Of a stretch of 64,000 nucleotides of DNA, positions 34,725 to 47,442 are shown piece by piece; within the stretch, counting starts at the first letter, position 1; each line of letters begins with the position of its first letter. The stretch is from Absidia repens. Lineage: Eukaryota; Mucoromycota; Mucoromycetes; Mucorales; Cunninghamellaceae. Both the position numbers and the translations under genes were made by a program. The stretch covers positions 62,001-126,000 of the forward strand of contig MCGE01000023.1 in the NCBI GenBank assembly GCA_002105175.1, written 5' to 3'. The notes under the pieces were generated by a model that worked only from the letters and a program-made list of their open reading frames with translations, made no database searches and had not been told where the DNA came from.

Positions 34725-35659
34725 TACTGTTACATTATTTCACCTCATTTGCCTTTTACTTTATTTTTATTTTTATTTTTTTTTACCTATCATAACCATT
34801 ATTGTCTTTTTAGTTTAGCATATTCATATCATCCTCCACTGCATCATCCCCCGTAGTTTATCTTTGTATTTTCTTTTTCTTTTTTATATATCACACTTTC
34901 TTTGTAATTATCTCCATCAATCTGTTTTATACTTCAATAAAAAATTATATCTCAACATAGTTACCTTTATTTTTTCTTATATAATTATCCGGAATGCCTT
35001 AAAGGACTTTGGGAATTGAGGTGACGAGGGAGCGGTATATATGTAGGGTTACAATGGTAGATGGCGTAGGATGGAGAGATGTATTACATCATGACGAAAA
35101 TGTTTTGTCAAAAACACATGGGAAACACTGGATTCTGAACAAATCTTAAAATAGAACGTATGACACAAATATTACTTGAAATAGGAAAAGTATCTTCTGG
35201 TCACACATTGGCATATACATGGATATCATACAAAAAAAGACGCTGTGATCATGGAGTCGCTTTCAGTTTTTAATGACTTATATGTATCACACGCAGAAAA
35301 GTAAAGTGACCCATAACAAATAAAAATGAAATGCTGTAACCCGAAATTTGTTTGTTCCAGCTTCTGCAGAAAAAACGAAAAAGAAAAGAAAGACGGGCAA
35401 CTACCCCATGTATGATGCAGTTCAAAAAGAGGACAAATTAGATCTTAATTTTTACGATTTTATATATTCAATTTCTCACCCAAAAAATGGATTTAATGAG
35501 CATCAGAAGGGCAATAGTTGAAGTGTGATTTTTGACAGAAACCGACATTCCTGTTATTTTTCACCTTAATAGGCGGTTCCTTTAGGTCCGTAGTGCTACC
35601 TTCAGTTTGAGTTTCCTTTTTCTCCAATTATGCCATATGCAAAAAAAAAAAAAAAAAAA
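34725..35659. other. intergenic region
   Basis: T-rich 3' region of the LEA2-like gene, with AATAAAAAAT near 34937 as the likely polyadenylation signal. No gene follows before repeat A4; an A-run at about 35641-35660 marks the border. Confidence 0.4.
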
Positions 35660-36560
35660 AGTAGAAATAGCGAGCTGGATATATACACTATGAATAATCT
35701 GGTGAAGGCAGTCCTAGAAGCACTACCGTGGATGATTTATATAAATGATGAAACAGAAATAACGTCCTCTTTACTGTGACCTAAAATTGGTAGTTAGTCA
35801 CTAGAGGAGACGAATGGCTACTAGCAGCAGAAAATTCGCTTGATACGTGCATAATGGAGCGACCCGTAAAACAACAGGAGTTTTTATAATTATGAGCTAG
35901 CATGTTAATCTGTGCTCACAGAAAGATGCAGATTTATTAATACAATTGGTCTATTAGGAATAAGGCCACACTTGATATTGAGTGATCTAGGACCCCACAA
36001 TTTTTTCTTGGGAGTCACCAGCAATTAATCCCACTCCAGAATAATTAGCATTAGCACTGGCCAACCATTGCCACTATATATAGTCCACTCAATTTCGAAA
36101 TGCAAAAGGAAGCAGATAACAAAAATATACTATAGTGGACTTTTTTTTTTTTACACAAGCACATGCCTTTTTACATACACACCACACACACACCGAATTT
36201 TATTCATTCCCATCCAACGAGACAATAAAGGCATAAAGGAGATGAATGGGTAAAAGGATAAGACATGTTTAATTCAAATATGTATACAGTGTAAACTATG
36301 ACAACCAACACTAGCCGAAGCTAATGGCACTATTCTAAGATGATGGCTAATCTAATGGAGGTTGGAAATCACTAATCCAAAATGAAAGGGGTTTCCCATG
36401 ATGTTTGTTTTGCATTCTTGAAAATGCCTCTAATTCAAGTTCTAACACTAATCCTAGATCACCAGTACCCCAACGAGCCTTGCCATTATATCATTCGGAC
36501 GTTCATGAAAGAAAGGAAGAGAGGGAAAAAAAATTGACCCCTCAAAAAAATAGATATCAT
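35660..36560 (-). repeat. repeat family A, copy A4
   Basis: Begins with AGCGAGCTGGATATATACAC. Shared blocks are TTAGGAATAAGGCCACACTT with TTGAGTGATCTAGG (about 35955), AATTCAAATATGTATACAGT, GGTTTCCCATGATGTTTG and TTCTAACACTAATCCTAGAT. The end-block CACGTG is lost (CATATGAGCGGAGCCTGAAT instead). Confidence 0.65.
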
Positions 36561-36939
36561 ATGAGCGGAGCCTGAATTGTTCCCATGCACTGTCAAATGT
36601 GGGCATACCCTTTGACAAGACAAAATACATGTGTGAGAGAAAAAAGACAAGAGTTTATTTTGCAGCAGTTTTTTATATGAATAATAACGGGGACACAAAG
36701 AATCATTATTGCATTGAAATAATCTGGGGCCGAAAGTATGTATTAAGATGATAAAAAAGAGAATTTTTTTGCACAGATACGTAGTTCCCCACAAAAACTG
36801 CCCTTTTAGTATATTGATGAGCGAGCCATGCTTGTCATTAAAAATTCCTGAATACAGACAATACAGAGTAAAAACAATTAACAAATACTCGTCAGACGTA
36901 ACTCAAACCAATAACGCACATCAAGAGATCTATTTGGGG

Positions 36940-37370
36940 ATAGCATGAAGAAGCTTATTGGGGGATCTGAAGAATGGTCAAAACTAGTTTTATAGGAACA
37001 ATTGTAAAAAAGGATCTATTATACTGTAGAAGGAATGATAAGAGACTATTGGATCATTTTTTTATTGAAACAAATAAAGAGAGACGTTTTTTATTCAAAT
37101 ATAGACACAAACTATAGACAAACTAACACTCAACTAAGCTATTGGAGGATCCTAAAAGCAACGAATTAATGGAGGTTCTAAATCTTAGATCCAAAATGAA
37201 AGGGTTTCCCCATGCATCTTGTAATCCCTGAGCTGGAACCCCTTCTAAACTAGTCCTAACACTAATCTAAGATCACCATAACCTCAAACAAGTTGAATGA
37301 TGAAGAAAAAGAAACAAAAAAAAAAGAAAATGAAGAAATAAATATACTTGTGGTCGGGATTTAAAATATT
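36940..37370 (-). repeat. repeat family A, partial copy A5
   Basis: From GGGGGATCTGAAGAATGGTC through ACAAACTAACACTCAACTAA, the core AAAATGAAAGGGTTTCCCCA and TAGTCCTAACACTAATCTAA to CTTGTGGTCGGGATTTAAAA. The core is nearly identical to A2. The CACGTG is degraded to ACTTGTGG. It lies directly behind A4, so two elements sit in tandem here. Confidence 0.7.
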
Positions 37371-37404
37371 TTATGTCGGTCGCTGTTCCTAAGCACTACC
37401 TAAA

Positions 37405-37601
37405 TTTTTTTTTTTTCAGCACACAAAAAATAACCATTGACGACGCGCTAAGCACGACGGCTGGGCCCCACCACTATAGTGCGAAATGCCGGAGGCTCTA
37501 ATCCTATCCCATCAAAACCCACACTTCAATAAAAAACTGTGACACCCAATAAATCGAAGATTTCCAAAAGCTCCAGCGGAGCGCCAGAGCGTTTATTGTC
37601 A

Positions 37602-37604
<3 letters not shown>
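37405..37604 (-). repeat. SINE-like repeat family B, copy B2
   Basis: Read on the minus strand it goes from CAATAAACGCTCTGGCGCTC through GGGTGTCACAG, GTGTGGGTTTTGATGGGAT and CATTTCGCACTATAGTGG to GTGCTTAGCGCGTCGTCAAT, ending in GTGTGCTG plus an A-run. It is highly similar to B3 over about 190 bases, and both end in the same GTGCTG-A(n) tail, as expected of a retroposed short element. Confidence 0.7.

Positions 37605-37643
<39 letters not shown>
37605..37643 (+). repeat. 39-base A-run
   Basis: A pure A tract next to the head end of B2, not its tail, so it is probably not that element's poly(A). Confidence 0.9.
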
Positions 37644-37646
<3 letters not shown>

Positions 37647-37787
37647 AAAAGAAAGACCTTGAAAGATCCATCCATGATGAGGTCATAAATAATATTGGAA
37701 TCTACCAATTTTCTTTCTTTATTCACATAATATAACAATAATAATAACAATAACAATAACAATAAACAAACTATAGTCTATTCATCA

Positions 37788-39700
37788 CTAAGCAGTAGAA
37801 CCAAGGACACCCATCTTATCTAAAGCACGAGGACCCATTTCTTCCCATTCTTGTCGAGTCACCCACCAAGAATCCTTGTCCTTCATAATGTCAGCCAAAA
37901 CGGCCCCGCCGAGATAAACCCTATAAAAAAGTCAGTATCAGAATTCTTTCAATCTTATTGTCCTTTTAACTTACATATGCTTGCGTCTTGGAGGGTCTTC
38001 AATACGAACCTTGAATTTCTATAAGAAGAAGAGAATAGAAAAAGATCAATATATGGGATCTTACGACTAAATCAATTGATAAAATATCAGATTCTTTACA
38101 TTCAAGCGGCTGCTATCTCCATTTAAAACATTGGTTAGGTATAATTGCTTGACTTCTTTCTCTAACCGACTGGGGAGACCAGGATACATGGTGGATCCAC
38201 CTGACAATACGATGTGCTTGTATAGGTCCGAGCGGATGTCGATATCAGCCGATTGGATAGTGTTAAATAGCATTTCTAAGATTAAAAAGAAAATGATAAA
38301 TAACGTGATATTTCGTGAAATTGATAAAAACGCTATTACTGTTCCCCATCATCATAACATACACATACGCTGATATGTATATGCAAATTTAATATTTTAC
38401 CTGCCATGCCTGGAGCTTCTACATCCACTAGATGGGGTTGGAATAGACATTCAGGAGCTTCAAATCTTTCTGATCCTACCTTGATGATACGACCATCAGG
38501 TAATTCGTAGGATTCTACTAATGTTGTTGTTTCGTTCCCCAGTTTCTGATCCATTTCAAGGTCGTAACTAAATTTATTTCAACAAGATGATTAGTACAAT
38601 GCAAAGCCTATTATCTAAATAAAATACTCTAACCATTTATTCGATGTTTCACTGCAGTATTTTTACCTGACATAACAGAATTCTTCCTTGATCTGACGGA
38701 CAGTTTCGAAATCAGCAGTGCGGTTGAAGGCATAGCCTCGTAGGAGTAAAAGCTTGATAAGATATTTAGTAACATGACGGCCAGCAACATCCAATCGACG
38801 AGTCAGATTAGCAGGTGCATATCCTTGATAAACAGGTACAATATGAGTCACACCATCCCCGGAGTCTACAACGACGCCAGACATGAGACCTATTTTACAA
38901 TAAGAGGCGTAATATAAATGGTGAGTAATCAACAAGATCCATCGACCAAGTTTCTTACCTTGAGCAAAAAGAGTTAATACAGCTTGGATAGCCACATAAA
39001 TACCCTGGAAGCCATATTCTTCAAACATGATTTCGGCCATTTGTTCCCGGTTGGAGCGAGGGTTCATGGGTGCTTCTGTCAACAAGATTTTGCATTCACG
39101 AGGGTCTACCTTGAGCTGTTCATCAAACGTATAATTCCACAAATGACGCATATCCTCCCAGTTGCGAATAATGCCGTTTTCCATCGGATATGACATTTGA
39201 AGGATATTGCGAAGCACTGCAGCATCATCACCAATCATAATGTCCTTAACTTGTACATCACCCACACGTTCTTCGGCTCGTAGAATAGGTCGGCCCACTA
39301 CACTAGGGAACACATGTTCGGGAAAATTGGAGCCCGCATAGCCACATTTGACAAACTATGAATATAAGCAACAGCATAATGAGTAAATGATGTCCATCCC
39401 GTCATATATCCTACATTTCCCAACTCCTATTTTCTGGCAGGGTCCCTCTTCCCCATCCATCCAGTCGCCCCTTTCGCTAAGCTCCAGTTTATTTCATTAT
39501 GATTGTCATATATTGACAACATATGAAAAAGGATGATTATACGCAAAAGCCCAGACACCGCCAAACCCTTTCCTTTGACACAAACTCTCAGCACCGTACC
39601 CATCATTCATCCAGTGTGAAAACGATACTACTATAATTCAAAATATCAATATACTTACACCGGTACCATTGTCAACGACAAGAGTTTTGGATGCGTTCAT
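37788..39700 (-). CDS. ARP2: actin-related protein 2 (Arp2)
   Basis: Seven exons (minus): 39700-39659, 39355-38959, 38889-38667, 38567-38401, 38275-38100, 38018-37975, 37920-37788, giving 379 aa. Arp2 is an ATP-binding subunit of the Arp2/3 complex, which nucleates branched actin filaments at endocytic patches. The actin fold shows [20 protein letters not shown] (phosphate 1 loop), [10 protein letters not shown] (phosphate 2) and [21 protein letters not shown] (adenosine loop region). Arp2-type features include [15 protein letters not shown] and [20 protein letters not shown]. The start [12 protein letters not shown] and end GVLGSTA look complete. All junctions keep frame. Slightly shorter than human ARP2 (394 aa). 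Confidence 0.96.
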
Positions 39701-39943
39701 TATTCGGATATGTGAAAGAAGAAAAAAAAAAAAAAAAAAAGGAAAGAAATAGATAAAAAAAAAAACCAGTAGTTTAACCAGAGCGTGAAGTCATACAGTC
39801 TTGGCGAAATTCAATTCCCGACAATGCCAATAAGTTTTTAGTGATAAAAATGAGGGGAGGGGGATACTACGATAAAAACTAGTAAAATAATACTATTATC
39901 TACCACTAAATAGTCTATATAATCTAACAGTAAAGGAATATAA

Positions 39944-41527
39944 TTACTTGGTAATCTTGCTTTGTAATTCATACCTTTGGATGAAAAAGGTAGAGAACAC
40001 AGCAAGGGAGGCCATGCACACACAAGCAGCGAAGGAGTAACGGATAGCGGTTTGGTAAGAATCCAACACAATTTCCAACACATCAGGCGGGAGCAACGTT
40101 TGAACTTCAGTCATGGATTTTCGCGCAATTTCAATATACTATTCAGATAACATCCGAGTTAGTTTTCTATCGCACGTATTGCGTTTTTTCCCTCTTCTTT
40201 CTTTGTACCTTTTCTGCATCAGGTCCAGTAATTTCCTTTGTAAGAATGTTTTTGACCACCGCTTGGAAGATGGCAGATGTACTTGAAATACCAATTACAC
40301 CCCCAGCAGACCTAAATAAGTAGGACATAGACGTAATGGTGGCCATATCTGTTGAAAATAAAACATTATCAATATACTATGATGAAATTCTAATATATCT
40401 TTTTTTTGTCATACCTTTTGATCCAACGCAGGAGAGCATTGCAATCAGAGTAGTAGTGATTATGCTGCCAAAGGAAAGGCCATCGGCAAACAAGCAAAAT
40501 AACAATTGTGTTAATGACGTAGAAGGATTCCAGAAACAAAAGCCAATCATGGAGAACAAAGAAAGAAAAGCTCCACATGTAGTAATCTTGAGGTATTCAC
40601 CTGTACGGGACATGTACATACCAGACAGCACCGAGCCCAAAGAGACGGAAACTACCTTTGGCAAATAAAAGAGACCAGCGTGAGTGGGAGAGTAGCCAAG
40701 CAAACCTTGGAAATAAAGAGGGGCAATGTAAATGACGCTGGTAGAGCACATCACAGTCCAAAAGTTAGCGGAGGCACATGCAAGAGGAGTTCTACTGGAG
40801 ATAATAGACCATGGCATCAATGGATTTTCAGCCCATTTCGCTTCGATAAGGCAGAAAAGGATAGTCAAGACACCAGCAGTCACCAAACAGCCTACGACAA
40901 GAGGATCCGACCAAGGACGAATGTTACCACCGAGCGAAGTTGCCATCAAGAATGCCACTATCGCCATCACCACAGTGAACGCTCCAGCATAATCGATCTT
41001 CTTGAGCCGTTGCCATAAGTCTGTTTCATCAGATTCTTCTTCAAGGTTATAATTCGTCAAAAGGCAAGTCGAGACATAGATTGTGACCAAAAGCAAAGGC
41101 AAGTTGATATAAAAACAGAAGCGCCAACCAACAGTATCGGTCAAAAACCCTTTAAACAAAGAAAGAGAGAGGAGTGAAAAGGATCAGAACACGTTACATA
41201 TTTTTTTTTTTGTGTAATAATGAAGTCTGCTGTGTAATATACTTACCTCCAACAGGGCTACCAACAACACTACCAACCCCATAAGCAATGTTCGAATAGC
41301 CTTGGTAAGTACCACGTTGACGTAAAGGAACAAGATCGCTAACCATCACCGTTGTCAAAGTGTTAATACCACCTCCACCAATACCAGCAATGGCACGAGC
41401 AATAACCAAAGTCCAGAGACCGGTAGCAGCACCGCACAGTAAGGAGCCGACGAAGAAGAATGAAGTAGCAAAAATCAGGGCACTTTTACGTCCCTACATT
41501 CAAAATGTATCAACTTCAAGTGAGTTG

Positions 41528-41561
<34 letters not shown>

Positions 41562-42175
41562 TGACTTTACTTACAAAGACGTCGGAGATACGACCATACA
41601 AAGGTTGAAGAGCGGTGTAACTCAACATATAACTAGTAGCAATCCATATGATTTCGTTTGACCTATGAGACATAACACAATCGAAGATAAAAAAAAAAAA
41701 GAGTGAGGAATGTGAGGGGAAAAAATATACTTGAGTATGTTATTTAGTACCTACCGTTTGAATTCGGTGCCAATTTGGGCATAGATAGTGGCAACAATGG
41801 AGGAATCAAGAGCAGCGAGGGACACACCTACCCAAAGTCTATTTTATCCCGAGGGCAAGGAGAAAAAGAAGAAGAAAAAGGTTAAACATTCGCTTTTTTG
41901 ATCAACCGACATCCATTGTGTAACCAAACTACTTCTTTTTTATTTTTATTTGCTGTTCCTTACCCAAATAAAATAGTGTATAGACTAACACCATTCAAGC
42001 GTTTGGCAACAATGTCATTATCATCATCAGTGGTTTTGTTGTTTGTAGGATGGCTGTTGACAGTAGAATCACTATCATTAGTCAAAATAGTAATATGACT
42101 ATTTATACTGTTCGTGTCCTGAGTATTGTGGTGGCTTCCCAATAGTGGTGTCGTTTCATCATTTGTATGTGTCAT
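39944..42175 (-). CDS. MFS transporter, DHA2 / Fnx1-Vba vacuolar amino-acid type
   Basis: Seven exons (minus): 42175-41964, 41838-41755, 41662-41575, 41493-41247, 41149-40415, 40348-40209, 40138-39944, giving 566 aa. The cytosolic N-terminus (about 60 aa, Asn/Thr/Asp-rich) carries a DETTPLLG dileucine-like signal, typical of vacuolar MFS proteins. The membrane part has the family signatures: ALDSSIVATIYAQIG at the first helix, YGRISDVFGRKSAL (motif A) between helices 2 and 3, IARAIAGIGGGGINTL, and GVGSVVGSPVGGFLTDTVGW (motif C). Length and number of hydrophobic segments fit the 14-helix DHA2 group. Yeast and fission-yeast relatives move basic amino acids into the vacuole; the substrate here is not determined. 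The neighbouring VTC gene is also vacuolar. Confidence 0.88.
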
Positions 42176-44014
42176 TATAGGTATTTTGACTTCCAAAGGG
42201 GGGCAATAATAATGGGGATGGGAATGATTTTCAATAAAATGATCAGGTACAGAGGAAATAAGAAAATAAAGGAATGGGAAAGCAAATCAAAAAAGAAAAA
42301 GAAAAAGAAGAAAAGTGAAAGATGTTTTTTTTCTGGGAATTTAAAGAATCCACAGCGGTCTTTCAACATCGTTTGTAAAGATCTCGTTAAAAATTACTGG
42401 TCTTACAGTGCATAACTGCTATATAAAATGGTATTACATGATATATTATTTTTAGTTTTCACATTGATACAGTATGTACTTGTGTGATTTCTAAATACTT
42501 GTTTTTTTTAACCACTGTTGAGCAGTCTTTCAAGGGCGGTGCTGTGATATTTTTGTTTTTTTTTAGACTTTTTTTTCTCCGTCCCTTTTTTTTACCCTGA
42601 AATAATGAGTGGCCGCTTTTACATACTACGGCCAAGGGCATGGTTTTAGAACTGAGTTTGTGTAAAAAAAAAAAAATCGGTCACAACATGAAAGATATAC
42701 ATTCAGAAATTTAGTGCAGGGACAAAAATTTTTAGCCAATTTTGGTTTTATAATTCTAGTTAAGTGGATATCGAATTAGCGCTTCTAGTCTGTACTGATA
42801 TATAACTTTTGAGTCAAGGAGCTAAGTGGCGGTGATTTAATTTTCTGCGCTTATGGAAACTGGTCTACATTATATTTTACCTTTTTCCATGCATCCGTCA
42901 TAAGTAACATCATAATGCTAAGACAAATGCTGATGATTAACTATGGAAGATTTCCATTTATGGCCTTCCACGGCTTTGCATAGAGGCAACGATGGCAAAC
43001 CCTTTATGATTTCATGCAAACCAAAGATCCCGCTCACGTGAGTTCACGCAAAGGCTTTTTTCGCCTGCCGACAAATGAACCGATAAACCCTTTCAAGTTG
43101 GTATTACTCGTTTTACCAAGTCTATTATGTGTTCCTAGGTTATCTTGTCGCTTATAAAATGAAGCTTTAATAAAAGGCATATTGAAAAGTGATACCGCTG
43201 CAAGTTATGGTTAGTTTAAATGATATTTATTTTTATCGTAAACAGAAATGGGACAATTAACTCATGGCTCAAGATTTTTGATCAAAATTTATAGATTAAT
43301 TAATAAAAACATTAATTGATGAGGGCTACTGGTTAGTAGTTGAGTTATTATTTTTTTTCATAAATTTCCCATCGAGATCGTTGCACTAAAAATGGAAGAA
43401 GAATACAGTAGGTCCTGTTTACCTCACCGGCGATCATTGTTTTCCCGACGGAAACAGCGGGGGATTCAGCTGGGATGCAATGCACAAAAAAAAAAAAAAA
43501 AAAAAAAAAAGGGAATTAGCCACTGGATCTTTTATTCAATTAATTATTATATGCTTATGATAAACTCTTCGAGTTTACAGAATGTCGAATAAGCCTTTGC
43601 GTTCAAGTAATTGGATCTACATAAAATGAGCTAAGATAATGGAATCAAATATGATTTTTTTTCGGGCCGTTTCCCGACTCTCGATTTGTAATATCTTCCT
43701 TAGTTGGTAAATTTTGATTTGATCAATTTTAATATGTATAGGAAGAATGTCTCGGACAAGATTCAGCCATCTTCTAAGGGATTACAAAAAAAAAAAAAAA
43801 GCTTTTCTTCACTGCTATGCTTTAATTTTTAAATTCCGTGCTACATTTAAGTTTTTGACTGTTCCAAATCCAAAAAAAAAGGGCTTCTCTCCTTTTTTCT
43901 TTTTTTTTTTCCATTGTTTTGAATTCACTCTTTTTCGTCACTTCTCTATTTTATATACTATTACTCTACACGCTCTTCTTTACTGAACGTCTCTTCCTTC
44001 TTTGACTCTTTATT
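42176..44014. other. divergent intergenic region MFS / VTC
   Basis: 1.84 kb between two divergent starts. It has A-runs at about 42662-42673 and 43484-43510 and a pyrimidine-rich tract (about 43880-43915) before VTC. One CACGTG box is listed separately. Short frames here are not protein-like. Confidence 0.5.
43035..43040. promoter_or_regulatory. CACGTG E-box upstream of VTC
   Basis: GCTCACGTGAG is a perfect palindromic E-box with extended symmetry, about 975 bases before the VTC start and 860 before the MFS start. In budding yeast and Neurospora, VTC and other phosphate genes are induced by Pho4/NUC-1 bHLH factors through CACGTG. The link here is inferred. Repeat family A also carries CACGTG, so the box could be a relic. 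Confidence 0.35.
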
Positions 44015-46669
44015 ATGAAATTCGGTCAAGAACTGCAGGAAAATATTTATGAGCCTTGGCGCTTTGAATATGTTGCTTATGATGTGATAAAAACGGACAT
44101 GAAGAATCGTCAACTGACCAATGGTTGGACTGATCAAGATGAAAAGGATTTTGAAGCGACGCTGCGTTTGGAAGCTGATAAGGTGGACCTCTTCATCACA
44201 CGGAAACAACGGGAAATTGACTCACGCATTGCTTATTGTGATCGTATTCTTGTTCAACAACGACCTAGTCTCACGCTCAGCACTCAGCAATCCTTATACG
44301 AATCCATGGATGACTCTTTGACGGATATTCTGACCGATCTCAATGATTTGGCGAAATTCACACGATACAACTATTTAGGGATTCAGAAACTCATCAAAAA
44401 GCATGACAAGTATACTCAATTGAACCGACAAGCGCTTTTGGTGGATATCGTCCGAAACAAGTCTTTGGATCGTCAACGATTTGATGTAGCTTTGGTAAAA
44501 ATATCAGCACTTCATGATCTTTGTCGTCTACATGGTGAATCAAGAACTGGAAATGCAGCTGCTGGACTAGACCAAAATGCGTTTGAACGTGCTACTGCCA
44601 AGTACTGGGTCCATCCTGACAATGTTACTGAACTCAAAGCCATCCTGCTTTTTCATCTTCCTGTCTTGGTCTTCAATCCCAACAAACCAATCGAAGCGGA
44701 AGATAGCGCCATTTCTAGTGTGTATTTTGACAACAACGACTTTGACCTCTATGGTGGCCGTTTGCAACGCGATGAAGGTGCAGAAGCTATTCGTTTGCGG
44801 TGGTATGGTCCCATGTCATCCAATAGTGTATTTATCGAACGCAAGACACATCATGCTTCCTGGCTGGATGGTGCTTCAGTCAAGGATCGATTCCGTTTAG
44901 ATGAACCGCAGGTGAACGACTTTTTGGAAGGACGATACACGGCGGATCAGGTGGCACATGATATGAAAACAAAACAAGGCATGGCTCAAGATGCGGTGGA
45001 GGCGAATCATTTTATTGCTTCTGGGGTGCAACAATCTGTAGCAGAGAAACAACTTCATCCAGTGATGCGTGTATTTTACAATCGCACTGCTTTCCAAGTC
45101 CCCGGCGATCAACGGCTCCGTCTCTCTTTGGATACTGACTTGACCTTTATTCGCGAAGATGGCAATCAAAGACGCAAAAACAACAACTGGCGGCGACAAG
45201 ACGTGGGTGTGGATTATCCGTTTGATTATTTGCCTGATGCTGAAGTTTATCGTTTTCCATATGCGGTGCTGGAAACAAAACTACAAACTCATCTTGGTCA
45301 AGAACCTCCTGAATGGCTGACTCGCTTGTTGGATTCCAAACTGGTGTATGAAGTTCCACGATTCTCCAAATACTTGCAAGGTGCTGCTCACTTTTGGTCT
45401 CCACAATTGCCTTTACTTCCTTGGTGGCTTGGTGATTTGCAACAATTGGATATTCGTAATGCGAAACAGACTGCAGGCAACTTCACTGGTCTTTCTAGGT
45501 CCAAGAGCTTGAAACCCTTGATTGATGGTCGCTATCGAATGGGCTACTTGGAATCTCAACTTGAAAAACGGGCTACATTGACAAGAAAGGCAAGTCAAGC
45601 TGCCAAGGCGAAGCGGGCGGTCTCAATGCGAAGCAACAATAACGGCACGTCGATACCAGCACCACCTATTCCAACAGGCAGTTCACACTACAATAGCGAT
45701 AAAAATGACGAATACACAGCAACAGTCATCACTCCCTCAGTTTCTCCTGCTGTTGGTAGTAGAAATCAATCTGCTGATCCGTTTTCAGATCCTATTTGGC
45801 GACAAAATTCAAATCCATCAAGCGAAAACTCACAGCAATATCAACAACACTATACAGCAGCTCGCCAACGACTGGGAATGTATGATTATGCGGATGGATC
45901 ATCAACAGAACACCTTATGAAAAAGTCACCTAGATCTTCAACAGTGATGCAAAACAACAATCTGAATAGTCATGATGCCCTGAACAACAACAACAACAAC
46001 AACAACAGTGGTTATGTACAACGAGGTGACATGGATGTGATTATAATTGACGAAAGTGGTGGAATTCCTTACTCGAAAAAACCCAAGAAAGGCAACAAGG
46101 GTGAAGGTGGCGGTGGTGGAGACGGTGGGAAGAAAAAGAAGAAAAACAAAGGCGATCGTATTGAACCCAAGATATTTTTTGCCAACGAACGTACCTTTAT
46201 CCATTGGTTATACTTCGCCGCTCTTCTTCTCACAACGGCCTTGACTTTACTGAACTTTGGTGATCGGACGACAAGGATTTCGGGTGGTGTCTTTTTTGGA
46301 ATTGCCTTTGGTTTTGCCATCTATGCCTTCTTCCGTTACAGATGGCGCGCTCATCGTATTATTAATAGACCAACTGAACGATATGATGATCTTTACGGTA
46401 AGTATTGGGAAAGAAGAAGAAAAAAAAAACGTTCCTTCAAATGGAAGACAAAATTGTTACTCACACATACATATATTATTCTGCAATAGGTCCTATTGGT
46501 CTCTGTATTCTATTGGTTGGAGCTCTAATTGTAAGTATTCAATAGTAACGATATAGAATATAGGTTATTGACTAACGGTTTTTATTTTGTTTAGTTGAAC
46601 TTTGTTTTACAATATCAACGTCCACCAAATTCACAAGGTTATCTTAATACAAATACAACACAAGGGTAG
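44015..46669 (+). CDS. VTC polyphosphate polymerase subunit (SPX-TTM-DUF202, Vtc4-like)
   Basis: Three exons, 44015-46397, 46490-46530 and 46595-46669, give 832 aa. The VTC complex makes polyphosphate from ATP and feeds it into the vacuole. An SPX domain occupies about 1-150 (MKFGQELQENIYEPWRFEYV; LIKKHDKYT is the inositol-pyrophosphate-sensing helix). The tunnel polymerase (about 190-480) shows KYWVHPDNVTELKA, IRLRWYG, ERKTH, SVKDRFRL, RLSLDTDLTFIRE, YAVLETKL and VPRFSKYL, so the basic residues and glutamate expected of a catalytic subunit appear present. A linker follows with Asn8 and a Gly/Lys-rich stretch. The three-helix DUF202 anchor (from about 718) is completed only after splicing, ending YDDLYGPIGLC...ALILNFVLQYQ. 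Length is nearer Vtc2/Vtc3 than Vtc4. Confidence 0.92.
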
Positions 46670-46857
46670 ATCCACATCATTTCCTTCTCCTGCACATTAG
46701 CTCCCTTTTTTCCACCCTTTTTTCCACACCATCTTTGAACTCTTCTCTTTAACCCTTTTTTACCCATTCCTATAGTTTTACAGTATTTCATTTTAGCCCT
46801 TCATCCTCTTTTTTATTTTTTATTATTTATTCCTCAAATACAATTTATGATTATGCC

Positions 46858-46863
46858 AATAAA
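46858..46863 (+). terminator. polyadenylation signal of VTC
   Basis: AATAAA lies 189 bases after the VTC stop, in a T-rich 3' region. Confidence 0.5.
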
Positions 46864-47442
46864 GCTAATACAAATTATATATTTATGTCACTGTCTCTTT
46901 TGAATGTGGAGGTGGGGTCTTCATGGGGAAATCATTGGTTTTGAAAGGCATGAAAATCGTGGAGGGGTTTTGCTTAGGGGGGGGATGATGATGTGTGAAG
47001 GTCTTTGTGTCAACTCCTTTGGTAAAATTGTTATTGTTTTATCTAGTTTGGTCAAGAAAAATTGAATTCTCAGCGTTTTCGATCGAATGAATACCACGAT
47101 CCCCGCACTCCCCCTCCTTTATATATATATACATATACATATTTATATATTTTATACACGCATCATTTTGATACTCTCTGGATCGATGGATCCATCCGTC
47201 TTCCCCTTCCCATAACACTTGTTACTAATTTAAAACCAGCACCACTTCTACTATACTTTTTTTCAACTTATACTTAGTCCCTTTACTATCCTCAACTACA
47301 GTCTTTTTTTTTTTTTTTTTTTTTTTTTCTACTTCATTTCTTTACTGTGGTTACTTTTTTTGATGTGTGTATCTTCATTTATTTATTGTATGTTAGTTAT
47401 ATTCACATACTCTTATTATGTTACTCTTCTATATTAATGAAA

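Noticed and set aside
36486..36884. 132-codon minus-strand frame
   Set aside because: It lies across the border of repeat A4 and has no recognisable protein signature.
40336..41018. Plus-strand frames opposite the MFS gene
   Set aside because: Antisense shadows of membrane-spanning exons.
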